Origin: Bacteroidia bacterium
Lineage (GTDB): Bacteria > Bacteroidota > Bacteroidia > AKYH767-A > OLB10
Direction of reading: 5' to 3'
Length of the DNA: 47,593 bases
Assembly: GCA_016788165.1 (NCBI GenBank)
Contig: JAEUTH010000037.1
Span: 1 to 47,593, forward strand
This document shows, one piece after another, positions 30,495 to 40,365 of the stretch. The translations under genes were made by a program, and so were the position numbers. The notes beneath the pieces were generated by a model, which was given only the letters and a program-made list of their open reading frames with translations, was not told the DNA's origin and ran no database searches. The stretch's first letter is position 1, and every line of letters starts with the position of its first letter.

Positions 30495-31886
30495 ATGTTG
30501 AAGAATAGAATGTATTGCGTATTAATATGGGTTTTTATAGCAAATATTGCTAAGGCACAATCTTATCGCTATTTGCCGGCCGACTCGGCACGTATAGCTA
30601 TTGCAACTGCAACAACACCTGAAGAAAAATTTTACGGATACTATAGCCTCGACCGATATTATTATACCTCGGGTTTGTACGATAGTTCAGAAATTGTACA
30701 AAGAGAGATGTATGAAATTTCGAAAAAACTAAATAACGATTCGTTATTGGTTGATATCAACTTGGCAATAAGTAATAAATACATAAATAAACAAGAAATA
30801 AATCTGGCACTTATTTATGCGCTAAAAGCATTGGATTATGCGCATCAGGATTTTAGAAAAGCCAGAACCTACATAAATATTGCAGGTGTTTATGCATGGA
30901 ATGCCAATTATATAACTGCCTTGCAATACCTTAGAAAGTATGATGATTTAGGCAGCTACCCACATTTTACCTTGTTTAGAAATATGATGTATGGCATGGC
31001 ATTTAATGGCTTGGCAGAGCCCGATTCGGCTCTTGTTTATTTGCTTTCAACAGAAACTATTTTTAAAAAAAGGCCTGATGTTTTTGGATATGCACAAGCA
31101 CTAAATCAATTTGCAAAAGCGTATGAAATAAAAGGCGATAGTGATTTAGCCATTGCTTACTATAAAAAAACACTTGCATTTTGCGAACAAAATGGTGTAG
31201 GCTCATTTTATATTATTGCTTGTAACAATTATTGTAAGCTTTTAATAAGCATGCAAAACTATAACGAAGCCAAACGCCTGGCTCATGCCAATTTAATTAC
31301 CGCTACGCGCGGTGGAAACTTTTATGGTGTATCCTTGGCTGCGCAAGTTTTACAACAGGTATATGGCTTACATAACACTGATAGTGCCTATCATTTTGCT
31401 CTAATGCAAATTGCATATCAGGATTCGGCTAACAGCCTGAAAAAAATACATGAATTTCAAAACATAACCTTTGCACAGCAATTGCGCGAAATTGATGAAC
31501 AAGCCAAATCAGAAGTGGCAGCTCTGCAACGCAAACAAAATATACAATATGGCTTAATTGCTTTATGCATCGTTAGTTTAATATTTATGTTTTTAATCTT
31601 AAGCCGTACAATCATTACCAATCCAAAAATAATTCGGTTTATAAGTGCATTAGCACTATTAATTGTGTTCGAATTTCTTAACTTGTTACTACACCCATTA
31701 CTGGAAAAAATAACACATCACACACCGGTACTTATGCTACTGGGTTTGGTGTGTATAGCTTTTTTATTAGTACCAATGCATCATAAAATCGAAAAGTGGG
31801 CTACTGATAAACTTATTGAAAAGAACAAACAAATCCGTTTAGCACAGGCAAGAAAAACCATAGTCGATATTGAAACGGAAAATTAA
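30495..31886 (+). CDS. Exported TPR protein with three C-terminal membrane helices
   Basis: The 463 residues start with a signal peptide (to about residue 22, A-K-A-Q). Tetratricopeptide-like helical repeats fill about 30-330, for example YAQALNQFAKAYEIKGDSDLAIAYYKKTL. A short coiled-coil stretch (about 335-350) precedes three hydrophobic helices near 352-372, 380-400 and 410-430, and the tail ends in a charged coil (KLIEKNKQIRLAQARKTI). The layout is the sensor half of Bacteroidota TPR histidine kinases or LuxR/AraC-type regulators, but no kinase or DNA-binding domain follows. It is preceded by 226 bp with no gene, and followed by a bidirectional terminator. Confidence 0.75.
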   Translation: MLKNRMYCVLIWVFIANIAKAQSYRYLPADSARIAIATATTPEEKFYGYYSLDRYYYTSGLYDSSEIVQREMYEISKKLNNDSLLVDINLAISNKYINKQEINLALIYALKALDYAHQDFRKARTYINIAGVYAWNANYITALQYLRKYDDLGSYPHFTLFRNMMYGMAFNGLAEPDSALVYLLSTETIFKKRPDVFGYAQALNQFAKAYEIKGDSDLAIAYYKKTLAFCEQNGVGSFYIIACNNYCKLLISMQNYNEAKRLAHANLITATRGGNFYGVSLAAQVLQQVYGLHNTDSAYHFALMQIAYQDSANSLKKIHEFQNITFAQQLREIDEQAKSEVAALQRKQNIQYGLIALCIVSLIFMFLILSRTIITNPKIIRFISALALLIVFEFLNLLLHPLLEKITHHTPVLMLLGLVCIAFLLVPMHHKIEKWATDKLIEKNKQIRLAQARKTIVDIETEN

Positions 31887-32070
31887 CGCACCGCTTCATA
31901 TTTTTTAGTTTTAAATTTCAATTTTGGATGCTGCATCGCAAATTTATTGCTGTTTTGCCTGTATGTGTGATAAATAATGCTATCCGGTTTTATTAGGTAA
32001 TAGGCAACACTTAAAAATTAAAATTGAGCTTAAACAAGTTCTTTACTTCTATTGATTCTGTTTTAAAAAT

Positions 32071-32110
32071 AAAAAAGCTGCTTAGAAATATATTTCCAAG
32101 CAGCTTTTTT
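32071..32110. terminator. Bidirectional terminator
   Basis: AAAAAAGCTGCTT pairs with AAGCAGCTTTTTT, with a further GAAAT/ATTTC pairing at the top. The A-run on one side and T-run on the other make it work for both the TPR gene (plus) and the subtilase gene (minus), which converge here. Confidence 0.9.
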
Positions 32111-32126
32111 ATTATCGGATGTAAAC

Positions 32127-35100
32127 TTAAAGTTTAACTACTTTGTGGGTAAGTACTTTGTTATTATTTATAAGTTTTAAAGTATAAATCCCTTTAGGTT
32201 GATTTTGTAAATCAAACGTATGCAGTAGTAAACTACTTGTATTTTCAATGTGGTAGCTGTAAATCATTTTGCCGGTTGCATCAAATACTTGTGTTTCATA
32301 AACTCCGTTTATGGCACCGGTTAGTTTTAAACCAAACAAACCATTACCGGGGTTTGGGCTTACAGTTAAATTTGCCGCTTGGTTTACAGCTTCAATACCC
32401 GTAACCGATTCATAAGCGCCAATGTCATCTAAAGCCATATCGCTGCTGTATTCTGCACCTGTGGTACCACGCAACCTAACATTGATGGTTTGTCCATTAT
32501 AATTACTTAAACCTACAATTTGTTTAAACCAGTCATCAGGTTGGCTACCAACAATAGGAGGTATTACATCATTAATCCATGCATTGCTTGCAAAAATGTC
32601 AACATGCAAATCGCCCATATCATCGCCAAACATGTGGTAATAAAATGAAAATACAGGGTTTGTTGCATTGCTCAAATCAATACAAGGGCTTATTAATTCG
32701 GCCGTTTGGAAGAAACAACCATTGCTGGCCTCAGTATATACATATTTACCACTGCTATTACCGGTAGTATGGTCAAACGAAGGGCCGGTTGTAGATGAAG
32801 GTGTACTACCGCTGTTTACACGCCAATCAATATCATCGCCACCGCCATTGGTTACATTGGTTAAATCGTTACCCAATGGACAAATGGTTGCTTCGCAATC
32901 ACTGCTTGTATTACATTGTGAAAAGGACTCAAAATTTTCGACATAAGGTAAGGTTACCGGTGTTGAGTTTATAATAGTAATGTTTGCCGGCAGGGTATCG
33001 TTAAATATATTTCCATCGCCTGCAAGCAGGTGATAACCGGCTATTTGATAGTTGCCGGGTGTGGCAATATTAATAGGTGTGGTAAATGTGTAAACCGTGT
33101 TGGCACCCGGATTAATGGTGTTTGTAAATGTTTCGATAACAGGTGTACCGTTATTTACAGTATAAGCCACATCAAAATTGCTTATGGGATTTACGCCACT
33201 ATTAGTTAAACCAATAGTTAGGTTAATAGTTGATGGAGCCACACAGCTTTGTAAAACCAAATTGGCTGGTGAAATACCGGTAACACCTGCATCAAAAGCT
33301 AAGGCGCAATTGATAATACCTGGGTCTTTTTTAATTGCAATAGCCCTGCGACTTACAGCACCGTTAGTATGATAAGCTTTTACGCTAAACCATTGTTCAG
33401 TCATTGGGTTTAAGCCACCAAATACATAACTGTTGGTTGTACTGGTGCCATTCGAATCCATATAAGCAGCACCCAATCTGCTAGCTTCGTAGTAAGCTGC
33501 ACCGGCTACATTGTTCCAACTTATTTTAATTGAATCGGGGCATGCAAAATCTACAGTTAAACCGGTTGGTACTGCCATTAAATTAAACGTAGCATCGCTT
33601 ACATCTTCCATACCATTACGTTCTACTTTTATAAGGTAGTTAGGCGATGGTGCAGTGGGGGTTGTCCAATCTAAATAACGTCTGTTTGCAGCAACATTTG
33701 CATTTATCACTGTCCAGGTTGTACCGCTATCGGCACTATACGAAACACTAAACGGTGCAGTGTTGCCTAATGCATCCCATCTGATTTTTTCAAGTTCGCC
33801 CGGTGCTACACTCTCGCCTCCCAACGGATATGTAACCATTATCGAATCGGTTTCAAAGTAATAAACAACATAGAAATCTTGTGGGCCTTGTGGTACATTA
33901 AAGCCTACAACTTTAAAGGTGTAGCTGCCCGAAGGGTTATTAATAACTGCTTGTTCCTGATTATTAAGCCTGTCAATTTTTTGAGTTGCTGGCGAAATTA
34001 AACTGGCAAAATTAGGTGCAGAGTTAGGCACCAATGGTAAAGTTACATTGCCCGAATCATCAATAACTTCTAAGTCTAAATCATTAACCAATGCTGGTGC
34101 TGCATTTAAAGCGCCCTCGTAATCATGCCAATAAAGCATTACTTTAAGTTGCGATACATTGGATGGGACATTAAGCGTAAAGGTAGTTGAATCGCCTTGT
34201 GTTATAGAGGCTGCAAAGTGTTGGTTATTTTCTAAGCTAACAGCAGCCTTATACGCATTTACACGACCATAACCATAAACAAAATCGGCTCCGGCATTGC
34301 CAATGTCATCACATGTGTTTAGTAAGGTTGCTTTTATTAATGCCGATTGTGGATTAGCACCTGCATGTGTTTGTTTGTAACAATCATATAGCTGCGTTAA
34401 TACACCTGATACTGCCGGGCATGACATGCTTGTGCCTGAGTTTTGTTGATAGTCGTTAACCGATACAGTTGAATTTACATTATCGCCAACAGCGCTTACT
34501 AATGGCGCAATACGGCCATCGGCAGTGGGCCCACGGCTGCTATACGAAGTAATACCGTCATTTGAATTTAAGCTTGATGCTGTAATTACGTTTTTGCCAA
34601 TTTTATGTCCACCGGTAATTTGGCCAAAGTCCGACCCCGAGTAATAACCACAATTAACACCACCCTGATTGCCTGCACTAAAACTTAAAATTAATTCGGG
34701 ATGTAAACGGGTTTGGTTATCGCATTGTTGTGCAAATGCAGTATATCCGGCATTACATCCATTACTGTATGATGTGCTGTTAATACGAATATTAAAATTG
34801 TTATAACCATCAATTGCTTGATTTAAATTGTCAGGATATTCATATACATATAAGAAACTTCCCCAAGCCTGGCCACGTTCGCGCGGGTCAATATTGCCTG
34901 CTCCCATAATAATGCCCGAGCAATGGTCGCCATGGTCGCCACTGTTCGAAGTGCAATGGGTTTGATCAATACGACCTGCATAATCTATATGCGGGCCAAT
35001 TATACCATCATCGCCAATACCTACCGTAACGCCACTACCGTTGTATTTGCGGCCACCGGCATATTGAGTTGAAATTGCATTACTGCGATGATTGGTTACT

Positions 35101-35702
35101 TCAATATAATTTTCGGGTTCGCCTTTAACGCCAATTGGTTCGACAAACTGAATGTAAGGCAATTTAGCTATTTCATTAAGCTTGCTAACCGATGCTATCA
35201 CTTGTAGTGTATTAAAATCAGTTTGATAATTTTCGATTTCGACAACAGATTTTTGTAAGTCTTTTAATAATGGCAAAAGCAATACATCGTCATGTAATTT
35301 TAAGGTAAGTGCTACATTATTGCCTCGTTTTGCATGAGTGGGAATATCATTTACAAAAAGTGCTGATGCCATTTTAATATCAGTGCTTAATGGGATACAG
35401 GCATGCAGCCAGGGTTTTAATTGTTGTATATTATAACCTATTGGTGCCGATGCATAGTAGGCATAGTCGGGCAAATAGCCCATCAGCCTGATGCCTGTTT
35501 GTAGTATTTGTTTACGCTCGGATTGGCTGGGCGTATTTTTAAATTGTAAAATAAAATAATTGCGGCCTTGCCAGGTTTGATTGGTTGGTAGGTTTTGATT
35601 GTGATGCACAACGGTACCGGTTTTTAGCCTGAGCTCCTGTGCTTGCATGCTTATGGGCAATATAAAAACCGCTAAAGCAATAATGCGTAAATTCTTTTTC
35701 AT
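32127..35702 (-). CDS. Secreted S8 (subtilisin-like) peptidase with MAM-like domain and T9SS sorting signal
   Basis: A secreted serine protease of 1191 residues from ATG 35702, chosen because MKKNLRIIALAVFILPISMQAQ is a signal peptide. A propeptide-like region runs to about 215. The catalytic Asp is at about 231/232 (GIGDDGI), His257 (HGDHCSG), the oxyanion Asn at 345 (SAGNQG) and Ser425 (GTSMSCP). Downstream are beta-sandwich domains of Ig/fibronectin type, then a block near 990-1100 (WRVNSGSTPSSTTGPSFDHT ... SFYYHMFGDDMGDLHVDIF ... DMALDDIGAYE) that matches the MAM domain pattern. The last 80 residues (VSPNPGNGLFGLKL ... GIYTLKLINN ... THKVVKL) are a T9SS type A sorting domain. Probably a surface or extracellular protein-degrading enzyme. 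Confidence 0.93.
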   Translation of the reverse strand: MKKNLRIIALAVFILPISMQAQELRLKTGTVVHHNQNLPTNQTWQGRNYFILQFKNTPSQSERKQILQTGIRLMGYLPDYAYYASAPIGYNIQQLKPWLHACIPLSTDIKMASALFVNDIPTHAKRGNNVALTLKLHDDVLLLPLLKDLQKSVVEIENYQTDFNTLQVIASVSKLNEIAKLPYIQFVEPIGVKGEPENYIEVTNHRSNAISTQYAGGRKYNGSGVTVGIGDDGIIGPHIDYAGRIDQTHCTSNSGDHGDHCSGIIMGAGNIDPRERGQAWGSFLYVYEYPDNLNQAIDGYNNFNIRINSTSYSNGCNAGYTAFAQQCDNQTRLHPELILSFSAGNQGGVNCGYYSGSDFGQITGGHKIGKNVITASSLNSNDGITSYSSRGPTADGRIAPLVSAVGDNVNSTVSVNDYQQNSGTSMSCPAVSGVLTQLYDCYKQTHAGANPQSALIKATLLNTCDDIGNAGADFVYGYGRVNAYKAAVSLENNQHFAASITQGDSTTFTLNVPSNVSQLKVMLYWHDYEGALNAAPALVNDLDLEVIDDSGNVTLPLVPNSAPNFASLISPATQKIDRLNNQEQAVINNPSGSYTFKVVGFNVPQGPQDFYVVYYFETDSIMVTYPLGGESVAPGELEKIRWDALGNTAPFSVSYSADSGTTWTVINANVAANRRYLDWTTPTAPSPNYLIKVERNGMEDVSDATFNLMAVPTGLTVDFACPDSIKISWNNVAGAAYYEASRLGAAYMDSNGTSTTNSYVFGGLNPMTEQWFSVKAYHTNGAVSRRAIAIKKDPGIINCALAFDAGVTGISPANLVLQSCVAPSTINLTIGLTNSGVNPISNFDVAYTVNNGTPVIETFTNTINPGANTVYTFTTPINIATPGNYQIAGYHLLAGDGNIFNDTLPANITIINSTPVTLPYVENFESFSQCNTSSDCEATICPLGNDLTNVTNGGGDDIDWRVNSGSTPSSTTGPSFDHTTGNSSGKYVYTEASNGCFFQTAELISPCIDLSNATNPVFSFYYHMFGDDMGDLHVDIFASNAWINDVIPPIVGSQPDDWFKQIVGLSNYNGQTINVRLRGTTGAEYSSDMALDDIGAYESVTGIEAVNQAANLTVSPNPGNGLFGLKLTGAINGVYETQVFDATGKMIYSYHIENTSSLLLHTFDLQNQPKGIYTLKLINNNKVLTHKVVKL

Positions 35703-35974
35703 GGGGTTTTGTTTGAGTTTTTTGGATGTGCTAAATAAATATTTTAAATAAGTAGTTAAGCAGCGATGGTTATTTATTACAAATATGATTTTAAAAGCAT
35801 GGTATCTTTTGTAACTAATAAGGGAGTTTTTTTTGCAAGTGTTTTTTGATATTAACAAATAGGCAACCTTAGTTTATGTGCCAAGCAAAAAGTTTACCCT
35901 ACTGCGATTACTTTATTAGGATGTTTAACCATTTTGGAAGCTAATTTCTATGGGGTTAAAAACACCTGCATTAC

Positions 35975-36493
35975 CTAATTTATTGCCGATGTAATTTCGC
36001 TACTTAATGGTTTAACTGCACTGCGATAACGGTGTATGAGTTGGCCTTTTTCATCAATTAAAAATTTTTCGAAATTCCATTCTATATCGCCTGTAAAATT
36101 TGGGTTTTGTGTGGTTGTTAGCCATTTAAATAATGGATGCATATCAGCACCCATTACCGATATTTTTTCACTTACTATAAATGTAACACCATAATTATTT
36201 TTACAAAATGCATCAATCTCATCATTAGTACCAGGCTCCTGTGCACCAAAATTATTGGCCGGAAATCCAATAACCACTAATTTATCAGCATAATCTTTGT
36301 TTAGTTTTTCAAGGTCTTCGTATTGATTGGTATAGCCACATTTAGATGCAGTGTTTACGATCAATATTTTTTTGCCACTATAATCTGATAGGTTTATTGT
36401 TTTACCATCAATTGATTTGAATTTGAAATCGTAAATATTTTGTGCTTGCGTTTGCATGGTAATAATTATTAAAGCGGATATGATTTTTTTCAT
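35975..36493 (-). CDS. Exported glutathione-peroxidase-family protein
   Basis: A 172-residue thiol peroxidase of the GPx fold with an N-terminal signal peptide (MKKIISALIIITMQTQAQN), so it acts outside the cytoplasm. Cys52 in NTASKCGYT is the peroxidatic residue; the Gln of FGAQEPG and the Trp-Asn of IEWNFEKFLID complete the catalytic tetrad. The enzyme uses cysteine, not selenocysteine, and probably takes electrons from thioredoxin-like proteins as other bacterial members do. It is transcribed away from the divergent T9SS protein gene at 36734. Confidence 0.93.
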   Translation of the reverse strand: MKKIISALIIITMQTQAQNIYDFKFKSIDGKTINLSDYSGKKILIVNTASKCGYTNQYEDLEKLNKDYADKLVVIGFPANNFGAQEPGTNDEIDAFCKNNYGVTFIVSEKISVMGADMHPLFKWLTTTQNPNFTGDIEWNFEKFLIDEKGQLIHRYRSAVKPLSSEITSAIN

Positions 36494-36733
36494 ACTATGT
36501 GTTTTACAATATAAACTTTAACTGCTTAGTATTTTCTGCCTCATATTTTTTAAAATCGAAATCCAATAGCTTTTGTTCATAATTCAACAAGTCAAATCTA
36601 TTGATTTCAATAAAACCGAATAATTTACTTTTAATATATTTTAAAGAAGGATAAATAAATTGTTTAAAAATAAATTGTGTAGGATTTAATTATTTAATAT
36701 TTTTAGATGCACAAACAATTAATACCTCAAATT

Positions 36734-38512
36734 ATGAAAAAACTTCTACTATGTTTAAGTTGCATGGCAACAATTAATTTGGCAAATGCACAATATGGTC
36801 AACGTGTTTATTTTGCAGGTGGTGCAGTTAAAGAATCCTTTAATGATGGACTTTACTCAACGGTAAATCTCAATGGCGGTTTACCAACTTATGTCGCAAC
36901 CGGAATTTCTGATAGTACCGGGAATTTATATACCCGCTTTACACGTATGGCAAGTGGTGGGGCAACAATTGCCAACAGGCATTACTCTGTTTTTGGAGGT
37001 GGTGTTAAAATGAATAATTATGCCAATGCCATTGCCAAAAGTCCTAACCGTTGTATTATGACGGGCGAAATTAGAGCAAATACCGTATTCCCCTTACCGG
37101 GTTTTAGCGATGTACTGGTATTACGTACCAATGCTAACGGAAATTTAAATTCGGCAGCAGCAATTGATATAAATAATGGCCTTGATGTGGGCAAACATGC
37201 TATCAACAGCACGTTTCAACCCAACCGGTTTTTTTTGGCAGGTAATACCCGACAAAACAATAACAGAAATGCATTTTTAATGAAAATTGTAAATAACGGT
37301 ACCGTAGTTAACTGGACCCGTGCATACAATTTAACTTGTTCGAGCGGTTTGGCAAGCGAAACATATGCAACTTCAATTGTAGAAGAACCAGGTACAGGAA
37401 GTATTTTTGTAGTGGGTTACACTACTGACTTAAATGCATCAGCAACTTGCGACAATGCCTTTATCAGTAAATTTTTAAATAATGGTACCCACGTATATAC
37501 GATTGTGTATAGCGATGCTTCAACTGCCGGCTTAGGTATGCGTTTCGAATCAATTAAATCCATACCGGGTATGCCTGGTAATTACATGATTGTTGGCAAT
37601 GCACTTAGGCCGACAGCAACACCACCCAATGGCATTTTTAATCACAGTCCCATATTTTTAACCGTTAATTTAGCCGGTGCAGCACCAGTTATCGGTTTGT
37701 TGCAACAGTACGGAGTTTCAACATTTGCCGGAGCACTTGACGATGCAAGAGCTACTGATGTAACCACACGGGTTAATTTTAGCACAGGTATGCGCGAGTA
37801 CTTTATTTCCGGAGGCCACACTATCAACTTTATGCCCAAACAAGGTTTTATTTTAAAGTTAGATCAAACTGCTGGTATAATGGCTACCATGAGTTATGGA
37901 AACACTCAAGATGATGAGCTTAATGCAATTGAAGCTGTTGGCAACGGTGGTTTTGCTGGCAATGGACTTACTGCATACGGTACTTTTATGCCTGTGCCTG
38001 CACCTCCAGGACCTAAGTGTTACTGGGTTAAATCATATTACAATTTAGTATCGGGCTGCCACGAAAATCCTGTACTAAGTTTTGTAATGCCAATAACTTT
38101 GAATACACAAACATTTATACCAACATTTATTACCAATACAAGTGTAATGGTATTACCGCATGCACAAACCAACGATTTACAAAATACACAATGCTGGGCT
38201 GTAAACCTACCTGGAGGCAGCAACCTAAAAGCAGGCGTTTTACAAGATGCCATCAGCTTGAATTTGCAAGTGTATCCAAATCCAACCACCAACGATCAGA
38301 ATATTAATATTAGTTTAGTTGCATTGAAAGATGAAATGGTAACTGTTACTGTATATGATACCAAAGGTGCTTTGCAGTACACAGCTAATGAAGTTGTAAG
38401 TGCCGGTACATTTACAATGCAATTGCCTACGCAAAAACTCAACTCGGGTTTATATTTAATAAGGCTGGAAGGCAATAGCATACATGCACAAAAATCATTT
38501 ATTATAAAATAA
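36734..38512 (+). CDS. T9SS cargo protein with propeller-like repeats
   Basis: A 592-residue secreted protein from ATG 36734 (MKKLLLCLSCMATINLANAQ is the signal peptide; ATG 36707 would add nine residues). The body shows recurring blocks of about 50-60 residues with the pattern A-x-x-I, a G-rich turn, V/F-L-x-K/R and W-x-x-x-Y, as in SBBP- or delta-60-type propellers: for example FLMKIVNNGTVVNWTRAYN and FISKFLNNGTHVYTIVYS. The C-terminus is a type A T9SS sorting domain (VYPNPTTNDQNINISL ... LNSGLYLIRLEG ... QKSFIIK). Function is unknown; binding or adhesion is a guess. A strong terminator follows. Confidence 0.85.
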   Translation: MKKLLLCLSCMATINLANAQYGQRVYFAGGAVKESFNDGLYSTVNLNGGLPTYVATGISDSTGNLYTRFTRMASGGATIANRHYSVFGGGVKMNNYANAIAKSPNRCIMTGEIRANTVFPLPGFSDVLVLRTNANGNLNSAAAIDINNGLDVGKHAINSTFQPNRFFLAGNTRQNNNRNAFLMKIVNNGTVVNWTRAYNLTCSSGLASETYATSIVEEPGTGSIFVVGYTTDLNASATCDNAFISKFLNNGTHVYTIVYSDASTAGLGMRFESIKSIPGMPGNYMIVGNALRPTATPPNGIFNHSPIFLTVNLAGAAPVIGLLQQYGVSTFAGALDDARATDVTTRVNFSTGMREYFISGGHTINFMPKQGFILKLDQTAGIMATMSYGNTQDDELNAIEAVGNGGFAGNGLTAYGTFMPVPAPPGPKCYWVKSYYNLVSGCHENPVLSFVMPITLNTQTFIPTFITNTSVMVLPHAQTNDLQNTQCWAVNLPGGSNLKAGVLQDAISLNLQVYPNPTTNDQNINISLVALKDEMVTVTVYDTKGALQYTANEVVSAGTFTMQLPTQKLNSGLYLIRLEGNSIHAQKSFIIK

Positions 38513-38534
38513 TTTCAACGGTTTTAAAATTTAC

Positions 38535-38577
38535 ACCAAACGACCCAAAGGCAGTGCTTTTGGGTCGTTTGGTTTTT
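38535..38577. terminator. Bidirectional terminator between T9SS gene and pyrD
   Basis: ACCAAACGACCCAAA pairs with TTTGGGTCGTTTGGT around a short loop, followed by TTTT. It overlaps the end of pyrD by two bases, so it should serve both converging genes. Confidence 0.92.
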
Positions 38578-39595
38578 AGTTATTCATATTTTTCAAAATA
38601 CGTTTTACCATGGCAGGGCCTTGATAAATAAAGCCGGTATATACCTGAACCAAATCGGCACCGGCATCAATTTTTTCCTGTGCATCGGTAGCAGTCTCAA
38701 TGCCGCCAACACCAATAATTACAAATGCTTTGTTAGATTTTTTTGCTATATAGCTTATAACATCGGTAGCGCGTTTTTTTAAAGGTTTACCACTTAAACC
38801 TCCGGCACCAATTTGTTGAATTGTAGTGTTATCGGTATGTTCTACATCTCTATTAATAGTAGTGTTGGTTGCAACAACGCCCGTAAGTTTGGTTTGCAAA
38901 ATTATTTCAACAATTTCATCTAATTGTTCATTGGTTAAATCGGGTGCTATTTTTAGTAGTATGGGTTTGGGGTTTGGCTTTTGCCGGTTGCAACTTTGTA
39001 ATTGCATCAATAACTGCATTAATGGCTCCTTATCCTGCAAAGCACGTAAACCCGGAGTATTAGGCGATGAAACATTTACTACAAAATAATCTACCACATT
39101 AAATAATGTGTCAAAGCATTTCAGGTAATCAGCAGCAGCATCTGCATTCTCGGTTAATTTGTTTTTACCAATGTTACCACCAATTATTACATCGCCTTTG
39201 TATTTGCGTAAACGATTGGCAGCTTCGGCTGCTCCTGCATTATTAAAGCCCATTCGGTTTATCAGAGCATGATCGGCTGGCAAACGAAAAAGCCTGGGCT
39301 TTTCATTACCGGGTTGCGGTAAGGGTGTAACTGTACCAATTTCTATAAACCCAAAACCAAATGCACTCAATGGTTTTATGCATTTGGCGTCTTTATCGAA
39401 ACCTGCAGCAAGGCCAATGCGGTTTTTAAATGTAAGCCCCATTAATTGTATGGGTTGGGCAGGTGATGCGAATAGTTTTTTTATCAGATAATAAACACCG
39501 GGAATTTTAAAACCCCACTTTAAACAACTAAATGTAAAATAATGTGCCTGCTCGGCTGTTAGTTTAAAAAGAAAGTATTTTATTAGGTTGTACAT
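38576..39595 (-). CDS. pyrD: Dihydroorotate dehydrogenase (quinone), class 2
   Basis: Oxidises dihydroorotate to orotate in pyrimidine synthesis and passes electrons to quinone at the inner membrane. The 339 residues carry the class 2 N-terminal membrane-binding helix ([28 protein letters not shown]), the FMN-site [33 protein letters not shown], the catalytic-serine loop [15 protein letters not shown] and the TNTT and GVGGIET phosphate-binding motifs. Single gene, no pyrimidine neighbours. Confidence 0.98.
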   Translation of the reverse strand: MYNLIKYFLFKLTAEQAHYFTFSCLKWGFKIPGVYYLIKKLFASPAQPIQLMGLTFKNRIGLAAGFDKDAKCIKPLSAFGFGFIEIGTVTPLPQPGNEKPRLFRLPADHALINRMGFNNAGAAEAANRLRKYKGDVIIGGNIGKNKLTENADAAADYLKCFDTLFNVVDYFVVNVSSPNTPGLRALQDKEPLMQLLMQLQSCNRQKPNPKPILLKIAPDLTNEQLDEIVEIILQTKLTGVVATNTTINRDVEHTDNTTIQQIGAGGLSGKPLKKRATDVISYIAKKSNKAFVIIGVGGIETATDAQEKIDAGADLVQVYTGFIYQGPAMVKRILKNMNN

Positions 39596-39651
39596 GGTGC
39601 AATGTTAGCACAAAAATGAACGCCTAAAAATTGTGCATTAAGGATTAAGTA

Positions 39652-40365
39652 CTACAAACTCATCATATCCTTAAACTTAACTGCCTGCCGGTTACTTACT
39701 TCTATCTGGCTGCCGTTTTTTAATGTTACTTGTAAGCCGCCTTTAAAATAGGGTGAAATGTTTTCGATATAATTTACATTTATAAGTTGCGATCGGTTGG
39801 CTCTGAAAAATGTTGTTTTAGGTAGTCGTTCTTCTAACTGATTTAATGACTTATGAAGCAATGGCGCTTTTTTATCAAAGTAAATTTTAGCATAGTTACC
39901 AATGCTTTCGATTAAAAAAATATCGGTAAGTTTTACAAAGTAGCATTGTTCACCATCTTTAATAAATACTTTGCTTTCTAATGGCTTTACTTTTAAATCG
40001 AGTTGCATTTGCCATTCGTCTGTTACTTTATTTATGGCTTGCGCAAGTCTGTTTTCGTTAATGGGTTTTAATAAATAATCAAGTGCATTTAATTCAAATG
40101 CTTTAATAGCAAATTGGTCATTAGCGGTAGCAAAAATTACAATTGGCGTAAACTTTACATCTTCTAAAAGTTCGAAACCGTTTTTACCCGGCATGTTTAT
40201 ATCTAAAAAAATAAGGTCGGGCTTATGTGTTTCGATAGCGCTTTTTGCTTCGTCAAAATGATGTGCTTCGGCAATAACTTCAATATGACTGAAAGCCTGA
40301 AGCATGTAACGCATTTCAGCGATAGCTAATGGTTCGTCATCAATTAAAATGGTTTTAATAGTCAT
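39652..40365 (-). CDS. LytTR-family response regulator
   Basis: A 237-residue regulator with a receiver domain (acidic pair D9/D10, phosphoacceptor D55 in LIFLDINMPG, K100 in DYLLKPI) and a C-terminal LytTR DNA-binding domain at about 137-237 (VKLTDIFLIESIGNYAKIYF ... FFRANRSQLINVNYI). Such regulators control membrane and surface functions. Its ATG overlaps the stop of the kinase gene upstream by 4 bp (ATGA), so the pair is translationally coupled. Confidence 0.96.
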   Translation of the reverse strand: MTIKTILIDDEPLAIAEMRYMLQAFSHIEVIAEAHHFDEAKSAIETHKPDLIFLDINMPGKNGFELLEDVKFTPIVIFATANDQFAIKAFELNALDYLLKPINENRLAQAINKVTDEWQMQLDLKVKPLESKVFIKDGEQCYFVKLTDIFLIESIGNYAKIYFDKKAPLLHKSLNQLEERLPKTTFFRANRSQLINVNYIENISPYFKGGLQVTLKNGSQIEVSNRQAVKFKDMMSL

